This document shows, one piece after another, positions 44,442 to 52,887 of a stretch of DNA of 64,000 bases. Each line of letters begins with the position of its first letter. Positions within the stretch are counted from its first letter, which is position 1. The notes under the pieces are model-generated. The model worked only from the letters and a program-made list of their open reading frames with translations, did not search any database and was not told the origin of the DNA. The stretch is taken from contig NZ_CP015419.1 of the NCBI RefSeq assembly GCF_001633165.1, positions 1 through 64,000 of the forward strand. Direction: 5' to 3'. The position numbers and the translations under genes are program-made. The stretch comes from Rhodovulum sulfidophilum DSM 1374. GTDB taxonomy: Bacteria; Pseudomonadota; Alphaproteobacteria; Rhodobacterales; Rhodobacteraceae.

Positions 44442-45761
44442 TCAGGACAGCATCAGGGTCGAGACCGCAGGCGCGAAGGCGATCAGCAGCACGACCGTCA
44501 GCATGAACAGCACGAAGGGCACGGCGCGGGCCGAGATCCTGAGCACGGATTCGCCGGTCAGACCGCTGACCACGAACAGGTTCAGCCCCAGGGGCGGGGT
44601 GATGAAGCCGACCCCCAGCGCGGTGATCATCATCACGCAGAACTGGATCTCGTTCATGCCGATCTCGTCGGCCAGCGGCTTCAGAAGCGGCGCCAGGATC
44701 ACGATATTCGGGGTCGTCTCCATCACGCAGCCGGCCGCGACCAGGATCGCGATCATCACCAGGATCAGCATCCAGGGCTCGGAAACGAAGCCGGTCATGG
44801 TGTAGACGAAGCTTTGCGGCACCCCCATCGCCGAGAGCGCCTGCGCCAGCGGCAGCGACATCGCCACGATCGGCACGATCACCCCGTTCACCTTGGCCGA
44901 ACTGACCATCATCGAGGGAAAGTCGGCCAGCTTCAGCGTGCCCATGACGAAGCCCATGGCGATGGTGATGGTCACGGCGCTGGCCCCCGCCTCGGTCGGG
45001 GTCAGCCGGCCGCTGAAGATGCCCCAGAAGATCACCCCGGGCACGATGAAGGCATACCAGCCCCGCGCCAGCGCCCGGCCCAGATTGGCCAGCCATTCGG
45101 ACAGGCTCAGCGCATGGCCCTGTTCCCAGGCATGGCGCCGGTTCAGGACCGTGTTGGTCAAAAGGATCGCGGCAAGGATCAGCACGCCCGGGATCAGCGC
45201 CGCCTTGAACAGGGTCGAGGCCGAGATCCCCAGCACCAGACCGATCACGATATAGGCGATCGAGGGCGGGATCAGGATCCCGGTGCAGGCTCCCGCCGCC
45301 ACCAGCGCGCAGGCATAGGGGCGCGGATAGCCGCTTTCGACCAGCCGCTCGATGGTCATCCGCCCGACCGCGGCCGCCCCCGCGGCATCCGAGCCCGAGA
45401 TCGCCGAGAACATGCCGCAGACCAGCACCGTGGCCGAGCCGAAGCCGCCCCGGGTCCAGTTGGTCAGCGCCTCGGCCACGTCGAGGAACTTGCGGCTGAG
45501 CCCGGTCCGGACCAGCACGTCGCCGGTCAGGATGAACAGCGGAATGGCGGTCAGCGCGAAATGGTCGATGCCGGAAAACAGCCCCTCGCCCACCAGCGAC
45601 AGCGGCAGCACCTGCGAGGCGCTCAGCAGCATCACCGAGGCCGCGCCGATGGCGACCCAGACCGGCACCGCCAGCGCCACCAGCAGAAGGAACGCCGCCA
45701 CCGGCAGGTAGAAGGTCCAGTCCAGCGCCACCGCGCCCTGTTGCATCTGTTGCCAAAGCAT
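44442..45761 (-). CDS. hpsM: TRAP transporter large permease (DctM family), candidate HpsM
   Basis: This 439-residue membrane protein has about 12 helices of the TRAP DctM family. Typical regions include FALTAIPLFILTGDVLVRTGLSR, SGSDAAGAAAVGRMTIERLVESGYPRPYACALVAAGACTGILIPPSIAYIVIG and GLTGESVLRISARAVPFV. It forms the transport core with the DctQ-type subunit 9 bp upstream. In the DHPS operons of marine Rhodobacterales the TRAP genes are named hpsKLM. Confidence 0.85.
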   Translation of the reverse strand: MLWQQMQQGAVALDWTFYLPVAAFLLLVALAVPVWVAIGAASVMLLSASQVLPLSLVGEGLFSGIDHFALTAIPLFILTGDVLVRTGLSRKFLDVAEALTNWTRGGFGSATVLVCGMFSAISGSDAAGAAAVGRMTIERLVESGYPRPYACALVAAGACTGILIPPSIAYIVIGLVLGISASTLFKAALIPGVLILAAILLTNTVLNRRHAWEQGHALSLSEWLANLGRALARGWYAFIVPGVIFWGIFSGRLTPTEAGASAVTITIAMGFVMGTLKLADFPSMMVSSAKVNGVIVPIVAMSLPLAQALSAMGVPQSFVYTMTGFVSEPWMLILVMIAILVAAGCVMETTPNIVILAPLLKPLADEIGMNEIQFCVMMITALGVGFITPPLGLNLFVVSGLTGESVLRISARAVPFVLFMLTVVLLIAFAPAVSTLMLS

Positions 45762-45770
45762 GACGGAACC

Positions 45771-46277
45771 TCACTCGAACAGGCGTTCGCCCTCGTAGAC
45801 CGGACGGCCGGCGCGCAGATCGGCGAAATCGCGCACGAGGGATTGCAGAAGACGGAAGATCATCAGCGAGAACCCGACCGGCACCGCCATCAGGAACCAC
45901 ACCATCGAGACCCTCAGCCCGTGGCTGACCGATCCGAAGGTCCAGGACACCGACACCGTCTGGGCCGAGAGCCACAGCGCCAGCACCGCCAGCGCCAGGG
46001 TCACCAGATCGCCGAACATGTACAGCAGCGCCCGGCCCCGGGGCGGCGCCCAGTTCAGCAGAAGGTCGATGCGGATATGGGCGCGTTCCCGCACCGCCGC
46101 GGCGGCACCGATCCAGCACAGGTAGATGAAGCAGTAGCGGACGACCTCCTCGCCCCAGATCGAGGAATAGGCGAAGACCTCGCGGCGGATCACCTCGATG
46201 GCCATGGTCGCGACCAGCATGATGTAGAAGATCAGCAGCGCCCAGCGTTCGGCGTTGCGGTCGAGGGCGTTGAGCAT
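45771..46277 (-). CDS. hpsL: TRAP transporter small permease (DctQ family), candidate HpsL
   Basis: This 168-residue four-helix protein of the DctQ family shows IMLVATMAIEVIRREVFAYSSIWGEEVVRYCFIYLCWIGAAAAVRERAHIRIDLLLNW, the family hallmark with the E-E/R-H-I-R-I-D pattern. It lies between the binding protein and the large permease. Confidence 0.85.
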   Translation of the reverse strand: MLNALDRNAERWALLIFYIMLVATMAIEVIRREVFAYSSIWGEEVVRYCFIYLCWIGAAAAVRERAHIRIDLLLNWAPPRGRALLYMFGDLVTLALAVLALWLSAQTVSVSWTFGSVSHGLRVSMVWFLMAVPVGFSLMIFRLLQSLVRDFADLRAGRPVYEGERLFE

Positions 46278-46344
46278 GGCGGCTCCTTCGCCGGCGGCGA
46301 ACCGGCGTTGCGGGAAACGGAAAGACGGTGGAAACGGGCCGGAA

Positions 46345-46365
46345 CCGCGCCCGTCACGGGCGCGG
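46345..46365 (-). promoter_or_regulatory. Intercistronic hairpin between binding-protein and permease genes
   Basis: A perfect 9-bp stem, CCGCGCCCG and CGGGCGCGG, with a TCA loop lies 13 bp after the hpsK-like stop. No T-tract follows. Such hairpins often protect the mRNA of the binding protein from 3' decay and raise its level over the membrane subunits. Confidence 0.55.
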
Positions 46366-46377
46366 CGTCAGACGGCG

Positions 46378-47535
46378 TCAGGCGTCGTCGACATAGGCCC
46401 GGACCTCGGTCGCGGCGGCCTCGGCCATGCGCTCGAAGGCGGCCATCGAGCCGGCAAGCCCGGTCTTGTAATCGTCCCATTCGGACCGCTGATAGCCGCC
46501 CGCTTCCTGCCAGAGCCCGAGCTGATCGTCCGAAAGCCTGTGGAATTCGACCCCGGCATTCTTCAGCTCGGACATGGCGAAGCCGCGCGCGGCGGGCACC
46601 TTGGCAAGGTTCTGCTGGGCGGTGATGTCGGCGGCGGTGTCGATCGCCTCACGAATGTCGCCGGGCAGGCCGTTATACCATTCCAGATTGCAGGAATAGA
46701 CCTGGGCGTCGGGCACCGCGCGGGTGAAGGTGACGTGGCTCAGCATCTCCTTGAAGCCGTAGACGTAAAGCGCGCCCACCGCCGGATCGAGCGCGTCGGC
46801 CACGCCCTGCTGGATCGCCGAGGGCGTCTCGCCCCAGGCGACGGGGGTCGGGTTGGCGCCGACCAGCCGGTAATAGGTCTGCAGCATCTCGGAGCCCGGC
46901 ACCCGGAACTTGACGCCCGCCAGATCCGAGGGCGTCAGGACCGGCCCGGGACCGCCCTTTCTGAGCGCCACCACCCTGGGGTCGATGACCACGTAGAACA
47001 GCGGCTTGAACCCGCGCGCCTCGACCATCGGATGGACCGTTCCGGTCCAGACCTCGGACCGGGTGAGGTTCACGAAACGCTGGTTCGAGCCGCAGAGATA
47101 GGGCAGGTTGACAAGGTCGACCACCGGCGCGAAGGGCGCGAAATTGGCAATCGAGTGCTGCGCCGCCTGGATCGTGCCCGACTGCACCTTCTGCACCAGC
47201 TGGTTGCCCGCGCCAAGCTGGCCTGCCGGGGCAAGCTGGACATAGACCCTGCCCTCGCTGGCATTCTGGATGTTCTCCTTCAGGTCGAGCTGCATGATCG
47301 GATAGCTGCGATCCGCCGACATCACATAGGCGGTGGCCAGGGTCATCACATGCTCGGCCGCGCGCTTGCGGTCGCGCTCCTCGTTGGCGGTCTGCGCCGC
47401 GGCCTTGTCGGACCACAGCATGCCGCCCGCCGAGGCCATCACCGCGGCGGTGAAGCTGCCGGTTCCGGCCAGCCTCAGGAAGTTGCGCCGCGAGGCGGCC
47501 GCCTTCCATCCGGTATCGTCATTGTCGTTGCGCAT
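46378..47535 (-). CDS. hpsK: TRAP transporter periplasmic binding protein (DctP family, Tat signal), candidate HpsK
   Basis: This 385-residue TRAP binding protein has a twin-arginine signal (SRRNFLRLAGTGSFTAAVM) at about residues 15-45. The mature part has the DctP layout, with LKENIQNASEGRVYVQLAPAGQLGAGNQLVQKVQSGTIQAAQ and the substrate-gating region DLAGVKFRVPGSEMLQTYYRLVGANPTPVAWGE. That arginine-containing motif (KFRVPG) normally binds the carboxylate of organic acids and would suit a sulfonate. ATG at 47535. Confidence 0.85.
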   Translation of the reverse strand: MRNDNDDTGWKAAASRRNFLRLAGTGSFTAAVMASAGGMLWSDKAAAQTANEERDRKRAAEHVMTLATAYVMSADRSYPIMQLDLKENIQNASEGRVYVQLAPAGQLGAGNQLVQKVQSGTIQAAQHSIANFAPFAPVVDLVNLPYLCGSNQRFVNLTRSEVWTGTVHPMVEARGFKPLFYVVIDPRVVALRKGGPGPVLTPSDLAGVKFRVPGSEMLQTYYRLVGANPTPVAWGETPSAIQQGVADALDPAVGALYVYGFKEMLSHVTFTRAVPDAQVYSCNLEWYNGLPGDIREAIDTAADITAQQNLAKVPAARGFAMSELKNAGVEFHRLSDDQLGLWQEAGGYQRSEWDDYKTGLAGSMAAFERMAEAAATEVRAYVDDA

Positions 47536-47578
47536 CGTTCCATCCCCTCCCCGTTTTGGAACTTTTCGTCTGATCCCG

Positions 47579-47803
47579 TCAGGACCTCCTGGACACCTCC
47601 GGCCCATCCGCGCCGCGCGCATCCCGGCGCGCCTCGCAGCTCAGGGTTCCCAGACCGAAACAGGCCGCCGCCAGAAACAGCAGCACCGTCTCGGCCGCGG
47701 TGCCGATGAGGGCCGCTCCGGCCCTCGCCCCGATCAGGTTGATCGCAAAGACCGCCAGAAGCAGGGCCGAAGCCCCGAACGCGGCCATCCCGAAAAATTT
47801 CAT
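47579..47803 (-). CDS. Small membrane protein leading the hps operon
   Basis: This 74-residue protein has two hydrophobic segments (about 6-27 and 32-52) and a charged tail. A strong AGGAGG site lies 7 bp before the ATG at 47803; a GTG 6 bp further up is possible. It is the first gene after the LacI operator, 43 bp before the binding-protein gene. Family not recognised; an accessory role in transport is a guess. Confidence 0.65.
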   Translation of the reverse strand: MKFFGMAAFGASALLLAVFAINLIGARAGAALIGTAAETVLLFLAAACFGLGTLSCEARRDARGADGPEVSRRS

Positions 47804-47847
47804 CGTCACACCTCCTCATGCGAACGATTCGTTCCGGCAGCTTGATA

Positions 47848-47883
47848 TGTAAGCGCTTGCATTCGTCTATGCAAGCGCTTACA
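47848..47883. promoter_or_regulatory. Double LacI-family operator in the hps promoter
   Basis: TGTAAGCGCTTGCA (47848-47861) and TGCAAGCGCTTACA (47870-47883) are exact reverse complements, separated by 8 bp, with centres 22 bp (two helical turns) apart. Each half also carries the palindromic AAGCGCTT core of LacI-family operators. It lies in the gap between the divergent hps operon and lacI-type gene and could control both. Confidence 0.8.
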
Positions 47884-47916
47884 TTGAGGCTTGACCCAAA
47901 CCACGGAGCTCAAGCG

Positions 47917-48960
47917 ATGTCCGGACCCGCCACCGGCAAGCCAGATCGTTCCCGCCGCCCGCCGACGCTGGAGGATGTCGCGCGAGCGGCGGGGGTGTCG
48001 ACGGCGACGGTCTCGCGCAGTCTGAACGCGCCGGACCGGGTCCGGGCCGAGACCCGGATGGCGGTCGAGGCGGCGGTGCGCGATCTGGGCTACACCCCGA
48101 ATTTCGGCGGTCAGGCGCTGGCCTCGAACCGCACCAACACCATCGGCGCGATCATTCCGACGATGGAGAACGCGATCTTCGCCCGGGCGCTGCAGGCCCT
48201 GCAGGAGACGCTGACGGAAAGCCGGGTGACGCTTCTGGTGGCGACGTCGCATTACGATCCGGCGCGGGAAGAGGCGCAGATCCGGGCGCTGATCGCGCGG
48301 GGCGTCGACGGGCTGGCGCTGATCGGCAGCCAGCGGACGGCAGCGGCCGACGCGCTGCTGGAGACGCGGGGGATCCCGTTCGTGATCCTGTGGTCGGCGC
48401 CCTCGGAGACGCCGCATCCGGCGATCGGTTTCGACAATGCCAGAGCCGCGGCCGAGCTGACCGCCCAGGTTCTGGCGCGCGGCCACCGCCGGATCGCGAT
48501 GATCTCGGGGCCGCTGGCCCATAACGACCGGGCCCAGGCCCGGCTGGCGGGGGTGACGGAAACCCTCTGCGCGGCGGGGCTGGAGCTTGCCCCCGGGGAC
48601 CTGCGGGAATGCCCCTATACGCTGGCCGATGGCGAGGCCGCGGCGGCCGCGCTTCTGGGCCGGGCGGAGCCGCCCACCGCGATCATCTGCGGCAATGACG
48701 TGCTGGCGGCCGGCGCCCTGCGCGCGGCGCGGCGGCTGGGGGTGGATGTGCCCGGCGCGCTGTCGGTCACCGGCTTCGACGACATCGAGCTTGCCACGGC
48801 GGTCCATCCGCCGCTTGCCACGATCCGGGTACCGCACCGGGGCATGGGCGAGGCGGCAGGCGCCTGCCTGATGGACTGGATCGACAGCGGCAGGCGGCCT
48901 GTGTCGCGCCTTCTGCCCACCGAATTCGTGGCACGCGGGTCGCTGGGGCCGGTGGGTTAG
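47917..48960 (+). CDS. LacI-family repressor of the hps operon
   Basis: This 347-residue regulator has an N-terminal LacI DNA-binding domain at about residues 15-70 (TLEDVARAAGVSTATVSRSLNAPDRV, then the hinge region with LGYTPNFGGQALASNRTNTIGAIIP). The remainder is a periplasmic-binding-like sensor (GRGFDN-type FDNARAAAELTAQVLARGHRRIAMISGP, ending TGFDDIELATAVHPPLATIRVP). I chose the ATG at 47917, because the longer frame runs through the operator. Divergence from the hps operon around a perfect double operator makes it the likely local repressor. The inducer is unknown, perhaps DHPS or sulfolactate. Confidence 0.9.
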   Translation: MSGPATGKPDRSRRPPTLEDVARAAGVSTATVSRSLNAPDRVRAETRMAVEAAVRDLGYTPNFGGQALASNRTNTIGAIIPTMENAIFARALQALQETLTESRVTLLVATSHYDPAREEAQIRALIARGVDGLALIGSQRTAAADALLETRGIPFVILWSAPSETPHPAIGFDNARAAAELTAQVLARGHRRIAMISGPLAHNDRAQARLAGVTETLCAAGLELAPGDLRECPYTLADGEAAAAALLGRAEPPTAIICGNDVLAAGALRAARRLGVDVPGALSVTGFDDIELATAVHPPLATIRVPHRGMGEAAGACLMDWIDSGRRPVSRLLPTEFVARGSLGPVG

Positions 48961-49622
48961 TCGGATCAGCGTGTCCTGTCCTGGCCGTTGCCCCGGGAGC
49001 ACCGTCGGGACATGGGTATTTTCGCCAAGAAGAAGCGGAAGGCTGCGGGACCGGGGCACGCCGGCGCGGCAACGTGCACCGCGGGTATCCACTCGTGTTC
49101 TGCTTGGGGCGTGATTGGCTTTTTGTTTCGGATCAGCGCCTTGATGGTGCCCGGTCGTTGTCGGCGATGGCGATCCTCTTTGGCGCCTTTGCTTCGAACC
49201 TCATTCTGTCGCGCTTGGCGAAGCGCGCATGACTGCGGCGGGGACCGCTTTCTTAGGCATTCGTAGCGAGACAGGCGATGCGCCGCCGGTCGAGTTCTGG
49301 CGGCACGTCGAGGCGCGTGGCCATGACCGTGGAACCGATGCCGGAAAGGCCGGGACGGGGCGGATCGCTTCCCCTGGCCCGGCAGTCCCGCAGCTGGGAG
49401 CATGGAACCGCCGCCCGCCACGGAAGCGCCGCATCCGAAACCGGTCGGGCCCACCGCGGAACAGGACATGGTTCCATGCAATGGTCCAAATCCCTGGCCC
49501 GAGGCGCCGGGCCCATGACAGAAACGTACCGGAACCGCCCCCGGGATCGAGGAGGCCCGCCTCATCGTACCGCGCCGAGAGGCTCGAGCCCAGGCCTCGG
49601 GACTTGCCTCACGGCCTCGGAT
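48961..49622. other. Non-coding stretch downstream of lacI
   Basis: About 660 bp without a gene I can support. Frames on both strands are Arg/Pro-rich and show no motifs. A minus-strand piece (ATRLDVPPELDRRRIACLATNA) around 49325-49255 looks less random but is short and has no start context. Confidence 0.35.
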
Positions 49623-49646
49623 GATATACATTTTTCAATGTCTATC
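49623..49646. promoter_or_regulatory. Operator-like inverted repeat of the toxin-antitoxin pair
   Basis: GATATACATT (49623-49632) and AATGTCTATC (49637-49646) form an inverted repeat matching at 9 of 10 positions, 24 bp before the antitoxin ATG. It is in the only AT-rich segment of the region. AbrB/MazE antitoxins usually repress their own operon through such sites. Confidence 0.6.
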
Positions 49647-49670
49647 TACCCTGCCGCGCCGGAGGCCACC

Positions 49671-49901
49671 ATGCAGATCGCCAGATGGGGAAATTCGCTT
49701 GCCGTCCGCCTGCCCGCGGATCTGGTCCGGACCCTCGGCCTGCGCGAGGGCGACCGGATCGAGCTGGAGCCCTCGGGCGAGGGTCGGCTTGCAGTCAGCC
49801 GCCATCCCCGTGCCGATGAGGTGCTGTCAGGGCTGCGCCGGTTCCGCGGCCGTCTGGCGTCCGAAGACCGGCTGAGCCGCGACGCGGCCAATGCCCGCTG
49901 A
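49671..49901 (+). CDS. AbrB/MazE-family antitoxin
   Basis: This 76-residue protein has an N-terminal swapped-hairpin AbrB domain (MQIARWGNSLAVRLPADLVRTLGLREGDRIELEP). The C-terminal tail LRRFRGRLASEDRLSRDAANAR should contact and block the toxin. A GGAGG site precedes the ATG. It overlaps the toxin gene by 11 bp, so translation is coupled. Confidence 0.88.
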   Translation: MQIARWGNSLAVRLPADLVRTLGLREGDRIELEPSGEGRLAVSRHPRADEVLSGLRRFRGRLASEDRLSRDAANAR

Positions 49902-50295
49902 CTTCTTCGACACCAACGTCATCCTCTACCTGCTGGACGACGGGCCCAAGGCCGACCGGTCCGAGGCGCTGCTGGCTAAGGGCGGCACGATCAGCGTCCA
50001 GGTGCTGAACGAGGCGCTGGTGAACTGCCTGCGCAAGGCCCGGATGAGCCATGACGAGGCGGGCGAATTCCTGTTCGGGATCCGCGATCTCTGCGAGACG
50101 GTCGAGCTGACCGTCGACACCCATGATGTCGGCCGCGCGCTGGCCGCCCGCTACAAGCTGTCGGTCTACGATTCGATGATCGTCGCCGCGGCGCTTCTCA
50201 GCGGCTGCACCAGGCTCTGGTCCGAGGACATGCAAGACGGGCTGACCGTCGAGGGGCGGCTGAAGATCGTCAACCCCTTCGCCGACGCCGCCTGA
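49891..50295 (+). CDS. PIN-domain ribonuclease toxin (VapC-like)
   Basis: This 134-residue PIN nuclease has its acidic residues in FFDTNVILYLL (first Asp), VLNEALVNCLRKA (Glu) and YKLSVYDSMIVAAAL (Asp), as in VapC toxins that cleave tRNA or rRNA with magnesium. It follows the AbrB-type antitoxin. On a repABC plasmid it probably promotes plasmid maintenance. Confidence 0.88.
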   Translation: MPADFFDTNVILYLLDDGPKADRSEALLAKGGTISVQVLNEALVNCLRKARMSHDEAGEFLFGIRDLCETVELTVDTHDVGRALAARYKLSVYDSMIVAAALLSGCTRLWSEDMQDGLTVEGRLKIVNPFADAA

Positions 50296-50403
50296 GCAGA
50301 CGCATTCGCCTGGTCGGAACCGCCGCGGCCGAGGGCCCCGGCCTTGCCTCCCGCAGCCCGCGCCACAGGTCCTGACCCAGACCCGACCCGAAGGAGACAG
50401 AGC

Positions 50404-51075
50404 ATGACCCGAACCCTGTTCATCACCGGCGCCTCCAGCGGTATCGGCGCCGCCACCGCCCGCGCCGCCGTCGCCCGCGGCTGGTCGGTGGGGCTTATGG
50501 CGCGCTCGGCCGACAAGCTGGACACGCTGGCAACCGAGCTTGGCGCGGCGGCGCTGGCCCTGCCCGGCGATGCCACCGATCCGACCGCGCAAGAAGAAGC
50601 CGTGGCCCGTACCGTCGAACACTTCGGCGCGCTGCATGCGGCCTTCGCCAATGCCGGGCGCGGCCTCGAACGGCCCGGCACCGAGGCGGGCGATCCCGAG
50701 GACTGGCGCGGGATGGTCGATCTGAACGTGATGGGCGTGCTGTTCACTGCCCGTGCCGCCCTTCCGCATCTGCGCCGGACGAAGGGGCATCTGGTTCTGA
50801 CCGGCTCGGCCGCGGGGCGGACCCATATCAAGGGCTCGATCTATTCCGCGACCAAGTGGTTCGTGCATGGCTATGGCGGCAACATGTCCGAAGAGATGCG
50901 CGAATGGGGCGGGCGCTGCACGGTGATCTCGCCCGGGATGGTCGACACGCCGTTCTTCGACAGCCCCAAGCCCGACAAGATCCGGCCCGAGGATGTCGCC
51001 GATGCGGTGCTTTATGCGCTGGAACAGAACCCCCGCGCAGAGCTGCGCGAGATCCATATCATGCCAACCGGCTGA
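50404..51075 (+). CDS. Short-chain dehydrogenase/reductase
   Basis: This 223-residue classical SDR has FITGASSGIGAATARAA (NADP loop), ANAGRG, GHLVLTGSAAGRTH and the catalytic IYSATKWFVHGYGGN. A GAAGGAGA site precedes the ATG at 50404. Convergent with the EamA gene; the ends share a hairpin. Substrate unknown. Confidence 0.85.
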   Translation: MTRTLFITGASSGIGAATARAAVARGWSVGLMARSADKLDTLATELGAAALALPGDATDPTAQEEAVARTVEHFGALHAAFANAGRGLERPGTEAGDPEDWRGMVDLNVMGVLFTARAALPHLRRTKGHLVLTGSAAGRTHIKGSIYSATKWFVHGYGGNMSEEMREWGGRCTVISPGMVDTPFFDSPKPDKIRPEDVADAVLYALEQNPRAELREIHIMPTG

Positions 51076-51077
51076 GA

Positions 51078-51101
51078 GGCGGCGGCGCTCAGCCCGCCGC
51101 C
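51078..51101. terminator. Hairpin between convergent SDR and EamA genes
   Basis: GGCGGCGG (51078-51085) pairs with CCGCCGCC (51094-51101) around an 8-nt loop, right after the SDR stop and overlapping the last codons of the EamA gene. It is GC-rich and lacks a long T-tract, so it is a moderate candidate for a bidirectional terminator. Confidence 0.45.
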
Positions 51102-51973
51102 CGCCTTTCGCGGATCATGATGAAGACGCCGCTGACGACGATGACCGCGGCCCCCACCGCCGTCGCGCGGTCGGGAACCTCCTGCCAGAACAGCCAGCCG
51201 AAACCGGTGGCCCAGAGCAGTGCGGTATAGTCCAGCGGCGCGATCACCACCGCAGGCGCCATCCGGAACGCCTGGGTGATCAGCGTCATGCCCAGCGTGC
51301 CGAACAGGGCGATGCAGCCGAAGGCCCAGAGATCGCCCGCCGGGACCGGGGTCCAGACGAAACCGACCGCCAGACCGCTCAGGAGCACCGAGCTGCCGAC
51401 CAGCCAGAGCTGCATCGTCCAGACGCTTTCGCGCGCATCGAGCCAGCGCGCGCTGAGCATCAGCACCGCATAGAACAGCGCCGCCAGCACCGGCAGAACC
51501 GAGGCCGGCTGAAACGCCGCCGCCCCCGGACGGACCACGATCAGCACCCCGGCAAAGCCCGCCGCCACCGCCAGCCAGCGCCGCCAGCCCACCGGCTCGC
51601 GCAGGACCAGCGCCGACAGCGCGGTGATGAAGATCGGCGCCACGAAGATCAGCCCGGTTGCCTCGGCCAGCCCCAGATAGCGGAAACTGGTGAAGAACAT
51701 CAGCGCCGCCACGATCACCAGCCCGCCCCGTGCCAGATGCGCCAGCGGACGGCGCGAGACCAGAGCCCGGGGCCCTCCGGTCCCGACCGCGATCGCGGCG
51801 GCGAAAGGCAGCGCGATCAGGCTGCGCAGGAACAGGATCTGGACCGGCGAATAGCCCTCGGTCAGCGCCTTGGCGAAAGCGTCATTGACGCAAAGACAGG
51901 CGACGCCCGCGCACATCGCAGCGATCCCCGCCATGGGGTCGCGCCCCGCCACGGTTGCCGCCGTTCCGGTCAT
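51089..51973 (-). CDS. EamA/RhaT-family transporter (DMT superfamily)
   Basis: This 294-residue membrane protein has ten predicted helices in two EamA repeats (about 10-140 and 150-285). PVQILFLRSLIALPFA, YLGLAEATGLIFVAPIFITALSALVLREPVGWRRW and TQAFRMAPAVVIAPLDYTALLWATGFGWLFWQEVPD are typical. These proteins usually export metabolites such as amino acids. The ATG at 51973 was chosen; upstream sequence in the frame is Arg/Gly-rich. Confidence 0.87.
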   Translation of the reverse strand: MTGTAATVAGRDPMAGIAAMCAGVACLCVNDAFAKALTEGYSPVQILFLRSLIALPFAAAIAVGTGGPRALVSRRPLAHLARGGLVIVAALMFFTSFRYLGLAEATGLIFVAPIFITALSALVLREPVGWRRWLAVAAGFAGVLIVVRPGAAAFQPASVLPVLAALFYAVLMLSARWLDARESVWTMQLWLVGSSVLLSGLAVGFVWTPVPAGDLWAFGCIALFGTLGMTLITQAFRMAPAVVIAPLDYTALLWATGFGWLFWQEVPDRATAVGAAVIVVSGVFIMIRERRAAG

Positions 51974-52266
51974 TCGCGAGTTCCTTTCACCAGCCCTCCG
52001 GCCCGTTTCCGGGGCCCTCCTCAGCGTCGCGACCCTAGCCCGCCCGCGCTTCGCTGTCATGGTCGAAGCCGCCCCCAGCGCTGCCCCGCCACGGGATATC
52101 GGGACAATCGGGGGCGATCCGCCGGGATCGGACCGGAACAGGACGGCGAGGCGCCCGGCCGCATGCGGGAACCCGCCAGCCCGGCAGACACTTGCCCGCG
52201 CCCGCAATCGAAGTCATGGCATCCGGGGACGATATCGCGTAACAGCGGCGCGCGGGGGATATCCTG

Positions 52267-52887
52267 ATGAACAGAAATCGCGGCTCCCGGCGACGTGTTT
52301 CGTTGTCGCTTCCGATCCTGCGGACCTCGCGGGATCAGCACGATGCCGGCAACCTGACCCTCGGCAGCCTGCTGTCGGGGCTGGGCGAGACCTCGTTCGG
52401 CTGGGCGGTGGTGGTGTTCGCGCTCATGACCATGCTGCCGCTGCCGCCCGGATCTTCGCTGGTGACCGCGCTGCCGGTGCTGGTCACCACCGCGCAGATG
52501 ATGCTGGGCTACCGCCATGTCCGCCTGCCGGGACCGCTGGCGCGGTTGCGGCTGGATCACGACAAGCTGCGCCGGACCGTGCTGCGCCTGCGCCCCGTCA
52601 CCCGGCGGCTGGAGCGGGTTCTGAGGCCGCGCAATCCCGCCCTGTTCCGCCGCCGCAACGAACGCGCGCTGGGGGCGGCACTGTTCGTGATCGCCTTCAC
52701 CCTGTTCCTGCCGGTGCCGGGCAGCGGCTGGTTCCCGGCGATCTCGCTGTTCGTCGCGGGCGTCGGCATGGTCGAGCATGATGGCCGGGTCACGATCTGG
52801 GGGCTTGTGATGGGCGCGGCCTCGGTGCTTCTGACCGTCGCCATCGTGGTCTCGCTGGCCGCCAGCGCCGAGGCGGTGATCCCGTAG
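52267..52887 (+). CDS. ExoD-family membrane protein
   Basis: This 206-residue protein of the ExoD (exopolysaccharide synthesis) family has the N-terminal LTLGSLLSGLGETSFGWAVVVFALMTMLPLPPGSSLVTALPVLVTTAQMMLGY, then a basic loop (LRRTVLRLRPVTRRLERVLRPRNP), then two or three C-terminal helices with LFLPVPGSGWFPAISLFVAGVGMVEHDG. ExoD affects exopolysaccharide production and alkali tolerance in Rhizobium; its biochemical action is unknown. Confidence 0.88.
   Translation: MNRNRGSRRRVSLSLPILRTSRDQHDAGNLTLGSLLSGLGETSFGWAVVVFALMTMLPLPPGSSLVTALPVLVTTAQMMLGYRHVRLPGPLARLRLDHDKLRRTVLRLRPVTRRLERVLRPRNPALFRRRNERALGAALFVIAFTLFLPVPGSGWFPAISLFVAGVGMVEHDGRVTIWGLVMGAASVLLTVAIVVSLAASAEAVIP

Noticed and set aside
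43075..46119. A 1014-codon frame starting far upstream of the histidinol-dehydrogenase-like gene
   Set aside because: Its first 568 codons are the TRAP permease genes in the wrong frame. The real start is the ATG at 44415.
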